64,000 nucleotides of DNA from Diphasiastrum complanatum (lineage: Eukaryota; Streptophyta; Lycopodiopsida; Lycopodiales; Lycopodiaceae): contig CM055101.1 in NCBI GenBank assembly GCA_029204225.1, forward strand, positions 31,464,519-31,528,518, written 5' to 3'. Both the position numbers and the translations under genes were made by a program. Numbering within the stretch: the first letter of the stretch is position 1; each line of letters opens with the position of its first letter. Positions 10,975 through 21,735 of this stretch are shown in pieces. The notes under the pieces were generated by a model. That model searched no databases. It was not told the origin of the DNA and saw only the letters and a list, made by a program, of their open reading frames with translations.

Positions 10975-11511
10975 GTGTTGCGGCGTGTATGCTGAAGTCT
11001 TCTTGTGAAGGATGCCGCGGCTGCTATAGAAATCAGTAAAATGGTCGGAGATATATTCTTCGCCTCTGTTTGTTCGTAGCTGCTTGACTTTCTTTTCTGT
11101 CCACTTCTCAGCCCAATTTACATATTTTGTAAATTTATCAAGAGCTTATAATTTGTTGTGGATGAAGTAGATGACAACAAACTTACTGAAATCATCAATG
11201 AAGGTGATATATTATCTCGATCCTCCCACAGAGACTACGTCGAAAGGTCCGCAGATGTCCGAATGTATCAACTCCAGGAGTTTTGTCGTTTTGAAGGAGT
11301 CCTTTGTAAAGGGTGTATAGGACATCTTGCCTTTGTGGCATGCATCGCAGGATGTTTGACCGGTTGCATCTTTGAAGCTAACACCTGTGAATACGCCGTG
11401 TTGGTTGGCTTTATACAGGGCCAACATGTTCATATGACATAGTCTCTTATGCCATAGAATGTCCATGGGCTCACGAGTTTTTGGTATTTTCAATTTGAGT
11501 AGTAGAGACAT
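10975..11511 (-). mobile_element. Copia integrase remnant
   Basis: Reading downwards from 11,511, the translation gives WHKRLCHMN and CDACHKGKM, the His-His-Cys-Cys zinc-binding module of the integrase N-terminus. It continues with HSDICGPF, FIDDFSKFVVIYF, a TAA at the expected helix, then LRTNRGEEYISDHF and AYTPQH. The two Asp positions of the DDE core are visible in FIDDFS and near RTNRGEE (normally SDNG, here changed). The fragment has one internal stop and no LTRs. Confidence 0.75.
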
Positions 11512-11615
11512 CGAATCTAGTCACAATAATAGTAGGGTTTCTCACTATGGAGGGAAACCAAAGTTTGAAATTGGATTTGGACCTGCTATAAAAGGATGTA
11601 ACTCGTGGGAAGAGA

Positions 11616-11720
<105 letters not shown>

Positions 11721-12059
11721 CATGCTTATACATGGTTCCCTATGGGTCATCTATACATTGGTGCACTAAATTGGTGATATCTTGCAATTTTGTGTGTAGA
11801 ATGCTCATTAGATGTAATATTCAGATCCATATGTGTGAAATATAGTAACTTACTATTTCTATATGGACAACAACTTCATTTCATGTTTTGACTGACGTTT
11901 GATCAAGATCTACTAGAGTTTGCATCTCATTCATAGTGTAGATGTTGATTTTTCTACATTGGGAAGGTTGGTGAATTGCTTGTCTTTCTAACCAAAGATC
12001 AAACAACTCCTTCACAATTCACAATGTTGATCTTTTTGCTTGATCATTGATAATGAGAT

Positions 12060-12345
12060 GTATGAAAAAGTTGCCTTTTTCGCATTTTTCGCCTGTCAAG
12101 AATTACGTGCAAAAATGCAATGTCGCCTTTTTCACATTTTTTGCCTGTCAAGAATTACGTGCAAAAATGCAATGTCGCCTTTTTTGCCTATCAGAAATTA
12201 CGTGCAAAAATGCAGTGTTGTCTTTTTTGCATTTTTTGCCGTCAGGAATTACGAGTAAAAATGCAGTGTTGCATTTTTCACCTGTGGCAGTTTACGTTCA
12301 TTCATGCAAAATGACAGTTTATGTTCATTTATGCAGACAGACTGT
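12060..12345. repeat. Short tandem repeats, 40-60 bp units
   Basis: The word GAATTACGTGCAAAAATGCA (or near variants) recurs near 12,100, 12,158, 12,195 and 12,246. The copies are separated by T-rich spacers with GCATTTTTTGCC. A degraded TTTACGTTCATTCATGCA pair follows. The open frames here follow the repeat period and show no protein family. Confidence 0.7.
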
Positions 12346-12654
12346 TTACGACCATTTGTCACCACTTATCAGCAAGCAACTTTTGAGAAGAACTAGATGA
12401 ATGGCAGTGGACACTAGCCAACTGGCAATCACATTTGATGACCTAATTAGCGGAACTGTCGGGTTTGTAGAGAGAGAAAATGTGACACTGTTGTCAAACT
12501 CCGTGTATTTCTGCAGACTGTCTAAAAACACTTGTAATTTTGCAGATTGTATAAAGACACGGGAAAATCCGCAAAATTGGATAAATAGTTGGATGAAGAG
12601 TAAAAACCGATTAGTCGATTAGTAGGAAGGAGAATAATTCAACAAGAGGGAACT

Positions 12655-13280
12655 TTGATGATTCACCTTCCTTGTTGTAGCACATTGCTCTAAAGTAGTC
12701 TCTAGCATGTACATTTGTTATCAACACGCATCCCCTGAGCTACCACTTTGAACTAGTCGTCGACGAGATAATCTCTACCTCAATATATAGAGAGTAGGAT
12801 CCTCTTGTGCATGAACCCATGCAATCCCCATGCAGGTCAACCATAAATAGATCATAGCTCTTCATGCATTCCTCCAGCCTACATCAGTCACACGTACATG
12901 CACTACTCCATATGTCTCAATTAGAGTGTCTGGGTCCTCATTAGTCACCAACAGGCCTCAACGTGGAATAAAATCTAGGCGTGACCAATAATCTTGAAGA
13001 CTGGAGGGCCGGTCTACCATATTAGGACTATTCCATGTCCTTAGCGGAATATGGCCGTAACATTCTTCCTCCCTTAAATAGGTTTTGTCCTCAGAACGAG
13101 AAAACAAAAACATGAAATTATTCCTTAAGCTTTCAAATCCTACCCATGAATCATTATTCTTAGTCTGATCTTTCCATTTGAATAAGTACTCAGATTCCAA
13201 AAGATACACTAAGCTATAAATCTTCCAAATGGGTTGATCTACTCCAAAATAAAAATTCATCACCTTCATGTAATTTCAAT
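12655..13280 (-). mobile_element. Chromovirus 3' end: chromodomain, PPT and LTR
   Basis: On the - strand, 13,269-13,080 encodes a chromodomain-like segment (SEYLFKWKDQ, then SWVGFESLRNNF), as at the C-terminus of chromovirus integrases. It is followed by a polypurine tract GGGAGGAAGAA at about 13,064-13,076 and the LTR start TGTTACGGCC. The LTR runs down to roughly 12,655, an end I place only approximately. The rest of the element is missing, so this is a truncated insertion. Confidence 0.55.
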
Positions 13281-13479
13281 TACATGAAACACTGGGCAAT
13301 CTTACTCAGTTATTTCAGAAATCAAATCCAAAAGCTAAAGAAATTCCATTTCAATATCTTGCAAAAAATAATGCTTCTTAGTACAAATATTCTTAGAATA
13401 TCCAAATATTCTAAAATACCACAATTCAGTCAAACAAGCAAGGTAATCTAACTCTTGATGAGGATGGATTGGATGTTCA

Positions 13480-15165
13480 AAATACAAATGGTGATGCTTT
13501 TGTGATGTCTTCTTGCTAATGATGGAGATCTAGATCCATGGTGGATTGATATTGGAGCAAGTTTACACATGACTTTTCACAAAGAGTACTTCACTTCTTT
13601 GTTGGCATATGGAGATGACAAAAGGGTGATCTACATGGCCAATGATGGTGAGTGTGCAATAAAATGGATTGGCACAATTCCTATTTCTCTCTCTACAAAT
13701 AGGAATGTTCATTTGGAGGATGTTTTGTTCATTCCATCTATTACCAAGATTTGCTTAGTGTGAGTCAAAAGGTAAAAGGCAAGGGAAGTTGTTCAAACTA
13801 GTTGCTTGTGTTATTGCTAACCAAGTTGGATGTGTTGCAAGAGAGCAAATATCTAATCAAGAGGTTTGGCATAAAAGGATGGGGCACCTTAACTTCAAGT
13901 CATTGGAGGTAATGGCTAGGAAGCAAGTTGTGATTGGCCTTCCAAGTTCCTTAAGTAGCATCAATCATGTTTGTGAGTCTTGTGCTTTGTCAAAGTCACA
14001 TAGACTACCTTATACTAGATCTACAAAGCCTTTTCAAATTGTACATTCGCATGTTCATGGAATTATTACAATTAGCAATAGTGGAGCTAAGATGTATGTA
14101 ACTTTCATTGATGATCTTAGTAGATTTTGTTGGATCTATCTACTAAAGATCAAAGATGAAGTGTATGGTATTTTTGTTAACTTCAAGAATGCAAGGGAGA
14201 ACCAATTTGCCACAAAGATCAAGTGCTTAAGAAGTGACAATGGTGGAGAGTACATATCTACCAAGTTTAAGGCTTTTTGTGATGAGCATGGGATCAAGAG
14301 GGAGTATAAAACACCCGGAGGACCCCACAACAAAATGGAGTGGCCAAGAGGAAGAATTGGACTTTATGTGAAAGTGCCAGATCCATGAGGTTAAGTGCTA
14401 ACCTTGATAAGCCATTTTGGGATCAAGCTTTGTTGTGTGCTAATTTCTTGTGCAATAGGTGGCTGAGTACTATTTTGGATGGAAGGACACCTTTTGAGAT
14501 GCTATTCAAGAGGAGGCCGAGTGTCAACTTTCTTAAAACTTTTGGACGCACATGCTATGTCAACATAACTGTTGATGATAGGACCAAGGAGGATCCATCT
14601 TCAAGAAAAGATATATTTGTTGGATATAGTGAGGTGAGTAAAGCGGGTTTGTTATGAGTGAATATAATCATTTACTTTATTATAGGTTTGCTAAAAATAA
14701 TGGTACCATCTTGCTAATCTATGTGGATAATATCATCTTGAGTGGTGGAGACAATCAAGATGTGGAGGACATCAAGAGTGCTCTTAAGAAGGAATTTGAG
14801 GTGCATGATCTTGGTCATTTACATTATATTTTGGGAATAGAAGTGATTAGATCTTCTCAAACTACTTTCATTTGTGAAGAGAAGTATGCTAATTCTATTC
14901 TAGAAAGATTTCATATGGTAGATGCAAAATCTTGTGATACACCTATGGAGTCTCATGTAAAGCTAACTATCAGAGGTAATGAAAGATCCTTCAAGGACAT
15001 TACTCTCTAAAGAAAGCTAGTTGGGTCACCTATCTATATAACCATCACAAGACCAGATCTAAGCTATTGTGTTGGTAGATTGAGTCAATTTATGCAAGTT
15101 CCTAGTGAGGAGCATTGGAAGCTAGGAAAGTGAGTTTTGAGGTACATCATTGAAACTCAAAATTT
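13480..15165 (+). mobile_element. Decayed Copia polyprotein (protease, integrase, RT)
   Basis: In order on the + strand: a protease with WWIDIGASLHM, where the catalytic D-S/T-G has become D-I-G; an integrase zinc module (WHKRMGHLNF then CESCALSK); the core with FIDDLSRFCWIY and LRSDNGGEYIS; a PHNKMEW remnant of the usual PQQNGVAE with a frameshift; and FWDQALLCANFLCNR. After FVGYSE the sequence jumps to the late reverse transcriptase, deleting its first part. The RT box is LIYVDNI instead of YVDDI, followed by LGHLHYILGIEV, and then RKLVGSPIYITITRPDLSYC from RNase H. It is inactive. LTRs were not found. Confidence 0.85.
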
Positions 15166-15237
15166 TGCCATATTGTCGTGAAATTCAAGAAAGAAAAAAG
15201 CAAAAAATTAATTGGGTTTTGTGTCCTTTATAGTGAA

Positions 15238-15500
15238 TTTTCACATGTGTGGTCAACAATCAACGGAGACATGTTCGTTCCCGATTGGTTTGCAGGCACT
15301 GGCACATGTGAGGTGACACCTGGACACGTGTGAAATGACACAAGGACACATGTCTCGTGTTCATTAGTTGGATGGACAACACATGTCGTTCGCTCATTAC
15401 GTCGTACAATCCCACACGTGTGAAGTGTCGAATGATCATTCGCTGACTTGTCGCCATGTGCCACTTTTTGATGACTTGACAGTTCGCATGTGTGAACCGC
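15238..15500. promoter_or_regulatory. Cluster of CACRTG palindromes
   Basis: Within about 250 bp lie eight G-box or E-box-like words: CACATGTG at about 15,242, CACATGTG near 15,301, CACGTGTG near 15,325, ACACATGT near 15,345, ACACATGT near 15,379, CACACGTGTG near 15,413, CCATGTGC near 15,453 and GCATGTGTG near 15,486. An ATATAAAA word follows at about 15,503. It lies upstream of the CENH3-like copy. Either a promoter remnant or a repeat of no function is possible. Confidence 0.4.
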
Positions 15501-15544
15501 AATATAAAATCACAAACTCCGATGAATTTTTTTCACTTTTTTTT

Positions 15545-15735
15545 TCCCTTCGCATATCGCACTTGTGCGCCACCTTCGTAAGCGATATTCTGCCTACTGC
15601 ATTTCGCGTGCACAGGTCAGATATTTTTGCTTACGTGTCTCCTCATATCGGACTTGTGCGCCTCTATTCTATATTCAAGGATCTCTCTGATATTTGGCTT
15701 GCACAGGTTTGATATACCGTACGTTCTTTCCGTAC
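15545..15735. repeat. Imperfect tandem pair of about 92 bp
   Basis: The two units begin TCGCATATCGCACTTGTGCGCC near 15,548 and TCATATCGGACTTGTGCGCC near 15,642. Both end near GCACAGGT and a GATAT word. They separate the CACRTG cluster from the CENH3-like sequence. Confidence 0.5.
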
Positions 15736-15831
15736 ATATTGCTCCTCTGTGAACACTTCAGAATCCTCCCCTTTTTATCCTAGTCGTCACTCACAAGTGC
15801 GCATTCCTTCAGTATACTTCTATGGATAGGA

Positions 15832-16273
15832 GAAAGCAGACGAGGAGGGATTTCTTCTCTGTTGGCATCCGGTTGCCATTACACCTCCGGCTAGATCTAG
15901 AAGGCACAACCGCAGCAGGTGGCTCTTTGATATTCGCAAGTATCAAAAATCAACCGCTATGTTGATTCCCAGAGCTCCATTCTACTGTGCCGTCCGCCAC
16001 ATAACTAGAAATGATCTCGATCAGCTTGTTAGATTCACACCCTCTGCTCTCCAGTGCCTTCATGAAGCTGTTGAGGTTTATATGAGCTTTTTTTTTTAAG
16101 ATTCATTTTTGCTTGCTATATATTCTAAGAGAGCCACCATTATGCCTAAGGACTTTCAGTTACTGATGAGGATGGGGGAGAGATTTTGCAAGTTACACAT
16201 GTCTCAACCTGCTTCTCCCAGACCTGTTCCTCTAGATAGGACTAATCTTCTTATCAAGCGCCCTAGGAAGTAG
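15832..16273 (+). pseudogene. CENH3-like centromeric histone H3, broken copy
   Basis: From 15,929 the frame reads IRKYQKSTAMLIP, then VRHIT, SALQCLHEAVEVY, a TAA at 16,097-16,099, DSFLLAIYSKRATIMPKDFQ and a terminal stop at 16,271. These align along the whole H3 fold. Three features point to CENH3 rather than canonical H3: LLIP-type sequence in place of LLIRKLPF, a loop 1 one residue longer, and D-S-x-L-x-A-I and KDF-x-L near the end. The TAA sits where H3 has the conserved Glu of the FED motif, so one base change explains it. The N-tail starting MDRRKQTRR at 15,832 is in another frame. The fold has no introns, unlike usual plant CENH3 genes, suggesting a retrocopy. Confidence 0.65.
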
Positions 16274-17258
16274 ACAACTCCCAAGAGAGCCAAGAGATTC
16301 ATCCAATGAATTGCTGGTGCTCAGTAACTTTTTGCTTCAAGCCTTCAAGGAGAATAACGACACATTGTCACAGTGTCTGACTAGTGGATTCACACCAACA
16401 ACAATATACCTGCTCGTGCCTTATCATACCAAGTAAGATATGTTAAATGCTTCTTGCTGTTTAATGCTTTATCATTGGCATTATCAATGGAAATAGTTCT
16501 TAGAATTGCAGCTAATGGACATTCTATCTTATTTTGCAGTGACTATTGGAGTTTAAACCTGATCTCTATTAAGAGATCTGTAGATAATATTGTTAAAGGA
16601 TTTTGTGTCAAGATGAACTCGGCTAGCAATACGCATAAGGATGTAGATATGTATTTGCCATATTTAAGTAAATATATTCCAACAGATGTTCCCCATTCAG
16701 TGACAGGCAGATCATTAGTTTGGAGGTAAATTTTGCCTTTCTTAATAACATTTTGAAATCAATATTCTAATGTATTTGTTTCATTCTAATTCATTTTGTT
16801 TCTTAATTGATTTCTTGTGTGCTAAATTTCACCCCAGGAAAATGATTCATTCAGCTGTGGGTGGTACACATTATATAATGCAAAGTTATTTTTTGAGTGG
16901 TTCATCCTTCAAGAAGATGTTGATATTTCTAAGGTAATTAATTTTGTTTATTTTTATTTTTGGAATTGTGATTAGTTTTCTATTTTGTTGATGCTTTTAG
17001 CCGTTACTAATACATGCATGTTCTATCTTGCAATTTACACTTCTTGAGTACACATCAAGCCATGTCATTAGGGAAAATATGGGCTTAAAATGGGCCCTTT
17101 AAGAAATTTCACTTTAGAGAGAGGTTACATAGAGAGAGAATGTAAACCGGTAACTTCTGGTCGCCGTTTTCCGAGTTTCCAGCCTTGCTCGACGTTTAAT
17201 TAGTATGGTTAACTTTAGACAATAGTTAGTTTAGCATGAGATGTAATAACTTCTCTTC

Positions 17259-17945
17259 ATGCTCGTTCCAAAATTCGGGACTAGAGCTTTAAGACTGAAA
17301 ATTTTGGTGTGCTCAATGCAAAAAGTGAAGATTGTAACTCTAGCAATGGCAATGTTCCATTTGCATGTTGCTCTTCCAATGGAATGCACTCCAATTATTA
17401 AGAAAAATGCAAAAGTTGTAGAGAATGCTGCAGCAATAGTTAGAGAATTGAGAATAAATAATCATATGAATATAGATTTGTGGGTGAATAGATCAATTTA
17501 TCCTAATGATCTAGCTACCAATTTGTGTCCAGATTTTAAGTCCGTAACTCATCTTCTCAGATATGTATGTGAAGGAAATAGTGGATTATTTGGATATTGT
17601 CAAAGGTTGCGTGATATTGGAATGCATAGCATATCTTGTATGAATCAACAATTACAGTTTGCTAATCAACAATTGCAACGTGCAAATCAACAATTGCCTC
17701 ATTATGTGCAACACACTAGTGCTGAAAACAATGCACTCAAGAATGTTATGTCAGAGTTGAATGCAACTGTCACTACTCTTCGAGGATCAAACCAAGAAAT
17801 GTTAGAATCCATGGAAAAGTTGCGATCTGAGAGTTTAAAATCTGTTGTTGATCTAAAAGTTATCAATAAGACAATGATGAAGAGAAAAAGAAAGAAAGTA
17901 CCGATGAAGAATATTGATGACCTATCTACACATAGCGGCAATTAG
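17259..17945 (+). CDS. 228-residue ORF with Gln/Asn-rich coiled coil
   Basis: This is the longest intact segment of the decayed + strand unit. Residues 130-150 repeat NQQLQ-x-A. A predicted helical stretch and a basic end (MKRKRKKVPMK) follow. I recognise no domain. It ends in a TAG at 17,943 and may be one large exon. The start at 17,259 is only the first ATG; the true exon boundary is unknown. Confidence 0.35.
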   Translation: MLVPKFGTRALRLKILVCSMQKVKIVTLAMAMFHLHVALPMECTPIIKKNAKVVENAAAIVRELRINNHMNIDLWVNRSIYPNDLATNLCPDFKSVTHLLRYVCEGNSGLFGYCQRLRDIGMHSISCMNQQLQFANQQLQRANQQLPHYVQHTSAENNALKNVMSELNATVTTLRGSNQEMLESMEKLRSESLKSVVDLKVINKTMMKRKRKKVPMKNIDDLSTHSGN

Positions 17946-18778
17946 AAAAAAAGAATCCGAACATTCAAGTATGTTGTCATCTAAACTGTTTATTTGATTT
18001 GTATATGTCATTTAAGTTTGATTTGCACTTGATAACATGGATTATTTATTTATTAAACATAATTTGAGTTTCATATGTTTGTTGCAGATCATGTTTGGTG
18101 GCAAAGAACTATTTAATAGATCGTTCATGCATTGGATCATCTTTAAGTCATGTTTTACCAAGAAAGTCAGCAAAGGAAATGATAAAAAATGTTCGGTTTG
18201 AAAAAATGAAAAATGAAATTGTAGAGACTGTTTTGATTAAGGTTCAATCATACTTGGATGCGAATGTGATACAAGGTGCATGTGATGTATCTGGAATTAG
18301 CAGAAATGCTTATTCTACTTTTTTTAGAATAGTTAGAGAAGCTTTTTCCCAAGTGATGGTGAAGAAAATTAATCTTCTGCGTCCATAATGGGTAAGATTA
18401 GCTAGAAATTTTTATAATGACAGAATGTTCAAAGTAGTTGGTCAACCACTTCATATAACTATATTGAAAATGTTCTAAAATACATTATTCGATTCTATAA
18501 ACTAGACGAACATCAAGTAAATGGAAAGATCATTATTGTAATAAAATTGGATGAATCTGAAATCATCAAGGGTCAGAAGTTGGAACGTGTGAGTATCACT
18601 TTGATGAACAAAATTTCAGATACAGATGATCAAACGTCTAGTGTTCAATCAGAAAATCACATATGGTGGTTGGCGGCATTCCAAATATATATTTCAATTT
18701 TTTTTAGAATATCTATATTAATAATTTATACCTTGCCAATTTTTATTGACATGTCATGCATTACTTGTTTCTCTACAG

Positions 18779-19174
18779 GTCTTGAAAGAGGACCATAAAA
18801 TACTATCATGGATATTTTCAAGAACAAATTATGGCGAGATTATAAAGAGACATTTGGAGGGTGAGAAATTTATAGTCGAAAACCATGGAAGTTTTCAAAT
18901 TCAATGGCACCTTGCAAGGGATTTGAAAACATTAAAATATATGTATAATGTCTCTCATGGGGCAACATCAAAGCATCCATATCTTTATTGCATGAAGGAT
19001 TGCTACAATATGAATTTGGGACAATCAACAAACACTGGCCCAACACGAGAAACTGAAGATCCAAATACGAAAAGTGTTCTGCCAATTCCATTAAAATATG
19101 TTCACATACGCACATTGCATGCTGAGGTTCGTATTATTGAAAAACGAATTTACCTGCATATTCTACTAGCATAG
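18779..19174 (+). CDS. Exon-like ORF with YC-x3-C and HLARDLK motifs
   Basis: An acceptor CTCTACAG precedes VLKEDHKILSWIFSRTNYGE. The segment continues with FQIQWHLARDLKTLKY, KHPYLYCMKDC and SVLPIPLKYVHIRTLHAEVR, and meets a TAG at 19,172 after LHILLA. The reading continues in the same frame past that stop (NHKLESMAKATIRR), so the TAG looks like a mutation. The gene family is unrecognised. Confidence 0.4.
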   Translation, partial: VLKEDHKILSWIFSRTNYGEIIKRHLEGEKFIVENHGSFQIQWHLARDLKTLKYMYNVSHGATSKHPYLYCMKDCYNMNLGQSTNTGPTRETEDPNTKSVLPIPLKYVHIRTLHAEVRIIEKRIYLHILLA

Positions 19175-19979
19175 AATCATAAACTAGAGTCAATGGCTAA
19201 AGCAACAATTAGGAGGTTGGAAATAGTTCTGTCAAATACAAGACTACATAAAGGGAATGTCACGATTGAAAAAAGTGACAGACTTTCAGGGAAAAAAGGA
19301 AACGTTCCTAATAAGCCATCAATTGGAGGTGCTAAAGCAAGAAGATTCTTATCCAATCAAAGAATCAAGTGTCAGATACAAAATTTGGAGAGAAATTGTT
19401 CATCCCACACGAACATTGGAAGGAAGTAATCAAGTGGAAAAGGGACAAGTGCGGACCAACTTAGACAAACTCATAGGTGTTATCAGGAAAGAAAACCTAT
19501 CATCAGAAGATATGAGGACTTTGCAAAATCATTGCACCACATTTGTAAAATCTATACATGATTGTTGGGGAAAAGACAACGTTACTCATTACATGGTGCT
19601 AATCTATATCATTATCTGGTACTTTTCTCATTTAGGCTTATATTTTTTTCTACTGATGTAACTAATCAAAACTATACATCCTTCTTCATCATGCAACTTA
19701 TTTTGCAAAGGAATATGGGAGCTTAAGTATGTGGTCATCACAAGGCATGGAAAAATCTCGTTGGCAAGCAAGGGGAGTATTTCATAGAGCAACAAATCAT
19801 GGAGGACACAATTCAAGAAATAAATATTTAGTTCAACTTTTTCAGTAGTTTTATAGAAGAGCACAATTTAGATATCAAGCTAAAAACTCGCCAAGTATTA
19901 CGATATTTCGAAAGGCATTCAAATTCATTACAAAAGAGAGATCCTTGTAATATATCAAAAATCTATTATAGAAAATTAT

Positions 19980-20750
19980 TTAATTATCATCATCATCCTC
20001 TTCAAGATTCAGACGGATGGTATTGTCATGAAGGAATAATCTCCTTTCATATGGATCCAAAAATTCTAAATTTTTCCTCTTGCTCATATCAATGTAACCC
20101 AAATAAAGGGCCATTGCAGATGATCTTTTCGTAGTCTCATTGGGAGTATAACCCAATATCTTAATAGCCAAATCTCTCTTCACAAAAATTATTTTATATG
20201 TTCCTCTTGCGTACTTATGGCCTCCTAAACAAACTGATAATGATTTGATGGCCATAATGACAGTGGTTGCATATGGATTATAAGATGAATGATATATACA
20301 TTATTATTTTGAAAGTTTTTCAAATAATGAGATAGAGAAACATCTTTTCTCCCAGTTGATACACCTCGGACGCCTCCATGTCTCATACCAAAGGCATCTA
20401 TTTCAATAGCATCCTGTAAATGAGACAAGAAAATAAATTTAGAATGATACATAACACTGCAAACTCAATAAGAAAACTGAACAATATCAATACCAATAAG
20501 AAATAAGAAAACTGAACAATATCAATACCAATAAGAAATAAGAAAACTGAACAATATCAATAACAAAATAATATCTACTTACCAGATCATAATCATCGTA
20601 ATCAACGACGTTTGCTCTGCTGATGTCATGTCCTCCAATGGCCTCTACATTTTCGGAGGGGATATATCTAGCCCTAGGGGGATATCTTTTTTGAAACGAA
20701 TCATCATTAGCCCTACGCCGAAATACATTAAATAGACAATCACTAGCTTC
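19980..20750 (-). pseudogene. Convergent two-exon unit, unknown family
   Basis: On the - strand an exon 20,750-20,583 starts after a CTAG acceptor and ends at a strong CTG|GTAAGT donor. It encodes 56 residues with YPPRARYIPSENVEAIGGHD. It joins in phase 0 to an exon starting at 20,413 after TTTACAG: DAIEIDAFGMRHGGVRGVST. One frameshift near 20,300 interrupts it, and the reading goes on as MAIKSLSVCLGGHKYARGTY to an acidic end LNLEEDDDDN and stop at 19,980. The stop lies 30 bp from the stop of the + strand unit, tail to tail. I do not recognise the family. Confidence 0.45.
20460..20560. repeat. Short tandem repeat in the - strand unit's intron
   Basis: The word AATAAGAAAACTGAACAATA recurs at intervals of about 37 bp near 20,466, 20,505 and 20,536, with TCAATACCAATAAGAAATA between. 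It lies inside the intron of the convergent unit. Confidence 0.7.
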
Positions 20751-21059
20751 CTAGAATAATCATTAAAAAAATTATAAACAATTGATTAATGGATATCATT
20801 GAAAAACGTGAATGAGGAGAATTATTACAATCTCTCGTCCTATTTAAGCACCGTAAAGACGAAAATTTTCCTTTTGAGATAATGTTCATTCAGAATATTT
20901 TCATAAGTCTTTCATTATGCGTTCCAGTATGATTTTTCTACGTATGGGATATCGGATCAGTGCGTATTACATAATACAAAATTCCATAGTTCATAATCTA
21001 TGGATCTTCAATTTCGATGGATGTTCCAATGTCTTTACATTTTATATGCTCTTCCTGCC

Positions 21060-21735
21060 TTACTCTTATGAGAAGGATGTTGCAAAATGAGGCATGCGAT
21101 GCTTGGCAAAGACAAGGCATACCAACACCATCTATGGATTTTGCTTTGATTACTTCATAGCCCAGGAAAACCATTTTAGAGATGGGAACTTGAAAAATTT
21201 CTCGAGTTTACACCAATGGCCATACCTACATTGTTGTAGTAATGGATTGTGCAACCAAATGGGCTGAAGCAAAAGCTTTGACACACAATACTACCCAATA
21301 TACTTGAGAGAATATTCTTGCATGTTTTTGTTGTCGTTTAGAAATTGTGTTAAATAGGGGCCTACATTTTATTAAAGGTACCATTTGTTGAATTGATGTA
21401 CATCTTCAAGATTATCCGTAAGACATCTACTTCTTAATATCCTAGAGATAACAAGCAAATTGAATCAACAAATAAAACTTTGAAAGTATTATTGCCAAAG
21501 AAGTTCTAGCAAAAGGTGGGTCTTGGCATCATTACTTGCTACTTGCTTTGTGGGCATATATAATTGTAGTTAAAGTTTCTACGCGGCATACTCCATTACA
21601 CTGGTATTTATTTTACTCCGGAGCATCGAGGCATACTCCATTACACTGGTATTTATTTTACTCCGATGCTCTGGGTCTCAATGTTGGCTTGAGAATTCAA
21701 AAGAATGAAGTTCTTGCTCGGTTTTAGAAAGCAAT
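21060..21735 (+). mobile_element. Gypsy integrase remnant
   Basis: The + strand gives YIVVVMDCATKWAEAKALTH (the first Asp of the DDE core in MD-CATKW), then ENILACF, LEIVLNRGLHFI (the second Asp region, normally SDRGTHF), and further on LLLALWAYIIVVKVSTRHTP, like the LPEALWAYRTAYKVSTGHTP block. Many stops and a tandem duplication show it is dead. The flanks hold no LTR that I can identify. Confidence 0.75.
21582..21670. repeat. Tandem duplication of about 46 bp in the Gypsy remnant
   Basis: The 38-base word from GCATACTCCATTACACTGGT to ATTTATTTTACTCCG occurs twice, near 21,586 and 21,631, with a GAGCATCGAG spacer. In translation the segment RHTPLHWYLFYS is doubled in frame. Confidence 0.85.

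Larger units (their letters stand above)
16540..19950 (+). pseudogene. Decayed multi-exon coding unit, unknown family
   Basis: Several open segments follow each other on the + strand with plausible splice sites. 16,540-16,725 joins in frame to 16,839-16,934. 17,300-17,945 is a coiled-coil-like segment with NQQLQFANQQLQRANQQL. 18,089-18,388 and about 18,400-18,710 follow, the latter reading KIIIVIKLDESEIIKGQKLE and SENHIWWLAAFQ. 18,779-19,660 contains WHLARDLKTLKYMYNVSHGA, YLYCMKDC and LPIPLKYVHIRTLHAEVRI. 19,680-19,950 ends with WSSQGMEKSRWQARGVFHRA and NHGGHNSRNKYLVQLFQ, then a TAG for Trp. Single frameshifts and stops show decay. Conserved-looking acidic residues in LDES and RDLK, and the YC-x3-C pair, recall a transposase-like core, but I cannot name the family. 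Confidence 0.5.

Noticed and set aside
12040-12400. ORFs with repeated NYVQKCNVAFF units
   Set aside because: The amino acid repeats follow the DNA tandem period in three frames. This is a non-coding repeat.
18746-19174. A viral or giant-virus gene insertion
   Set aside because: The segment has splice-like boundaries and an AT content like its surroundings, and I see no viral hallmark protein. A transposon-like or host origin is the simpler reading.
20460-20560. Possible CRISPR-like short repeats
   Set aside because: Three short direct repeats with non-unique spacers in a plant intron are an ordinary tandem repeat.
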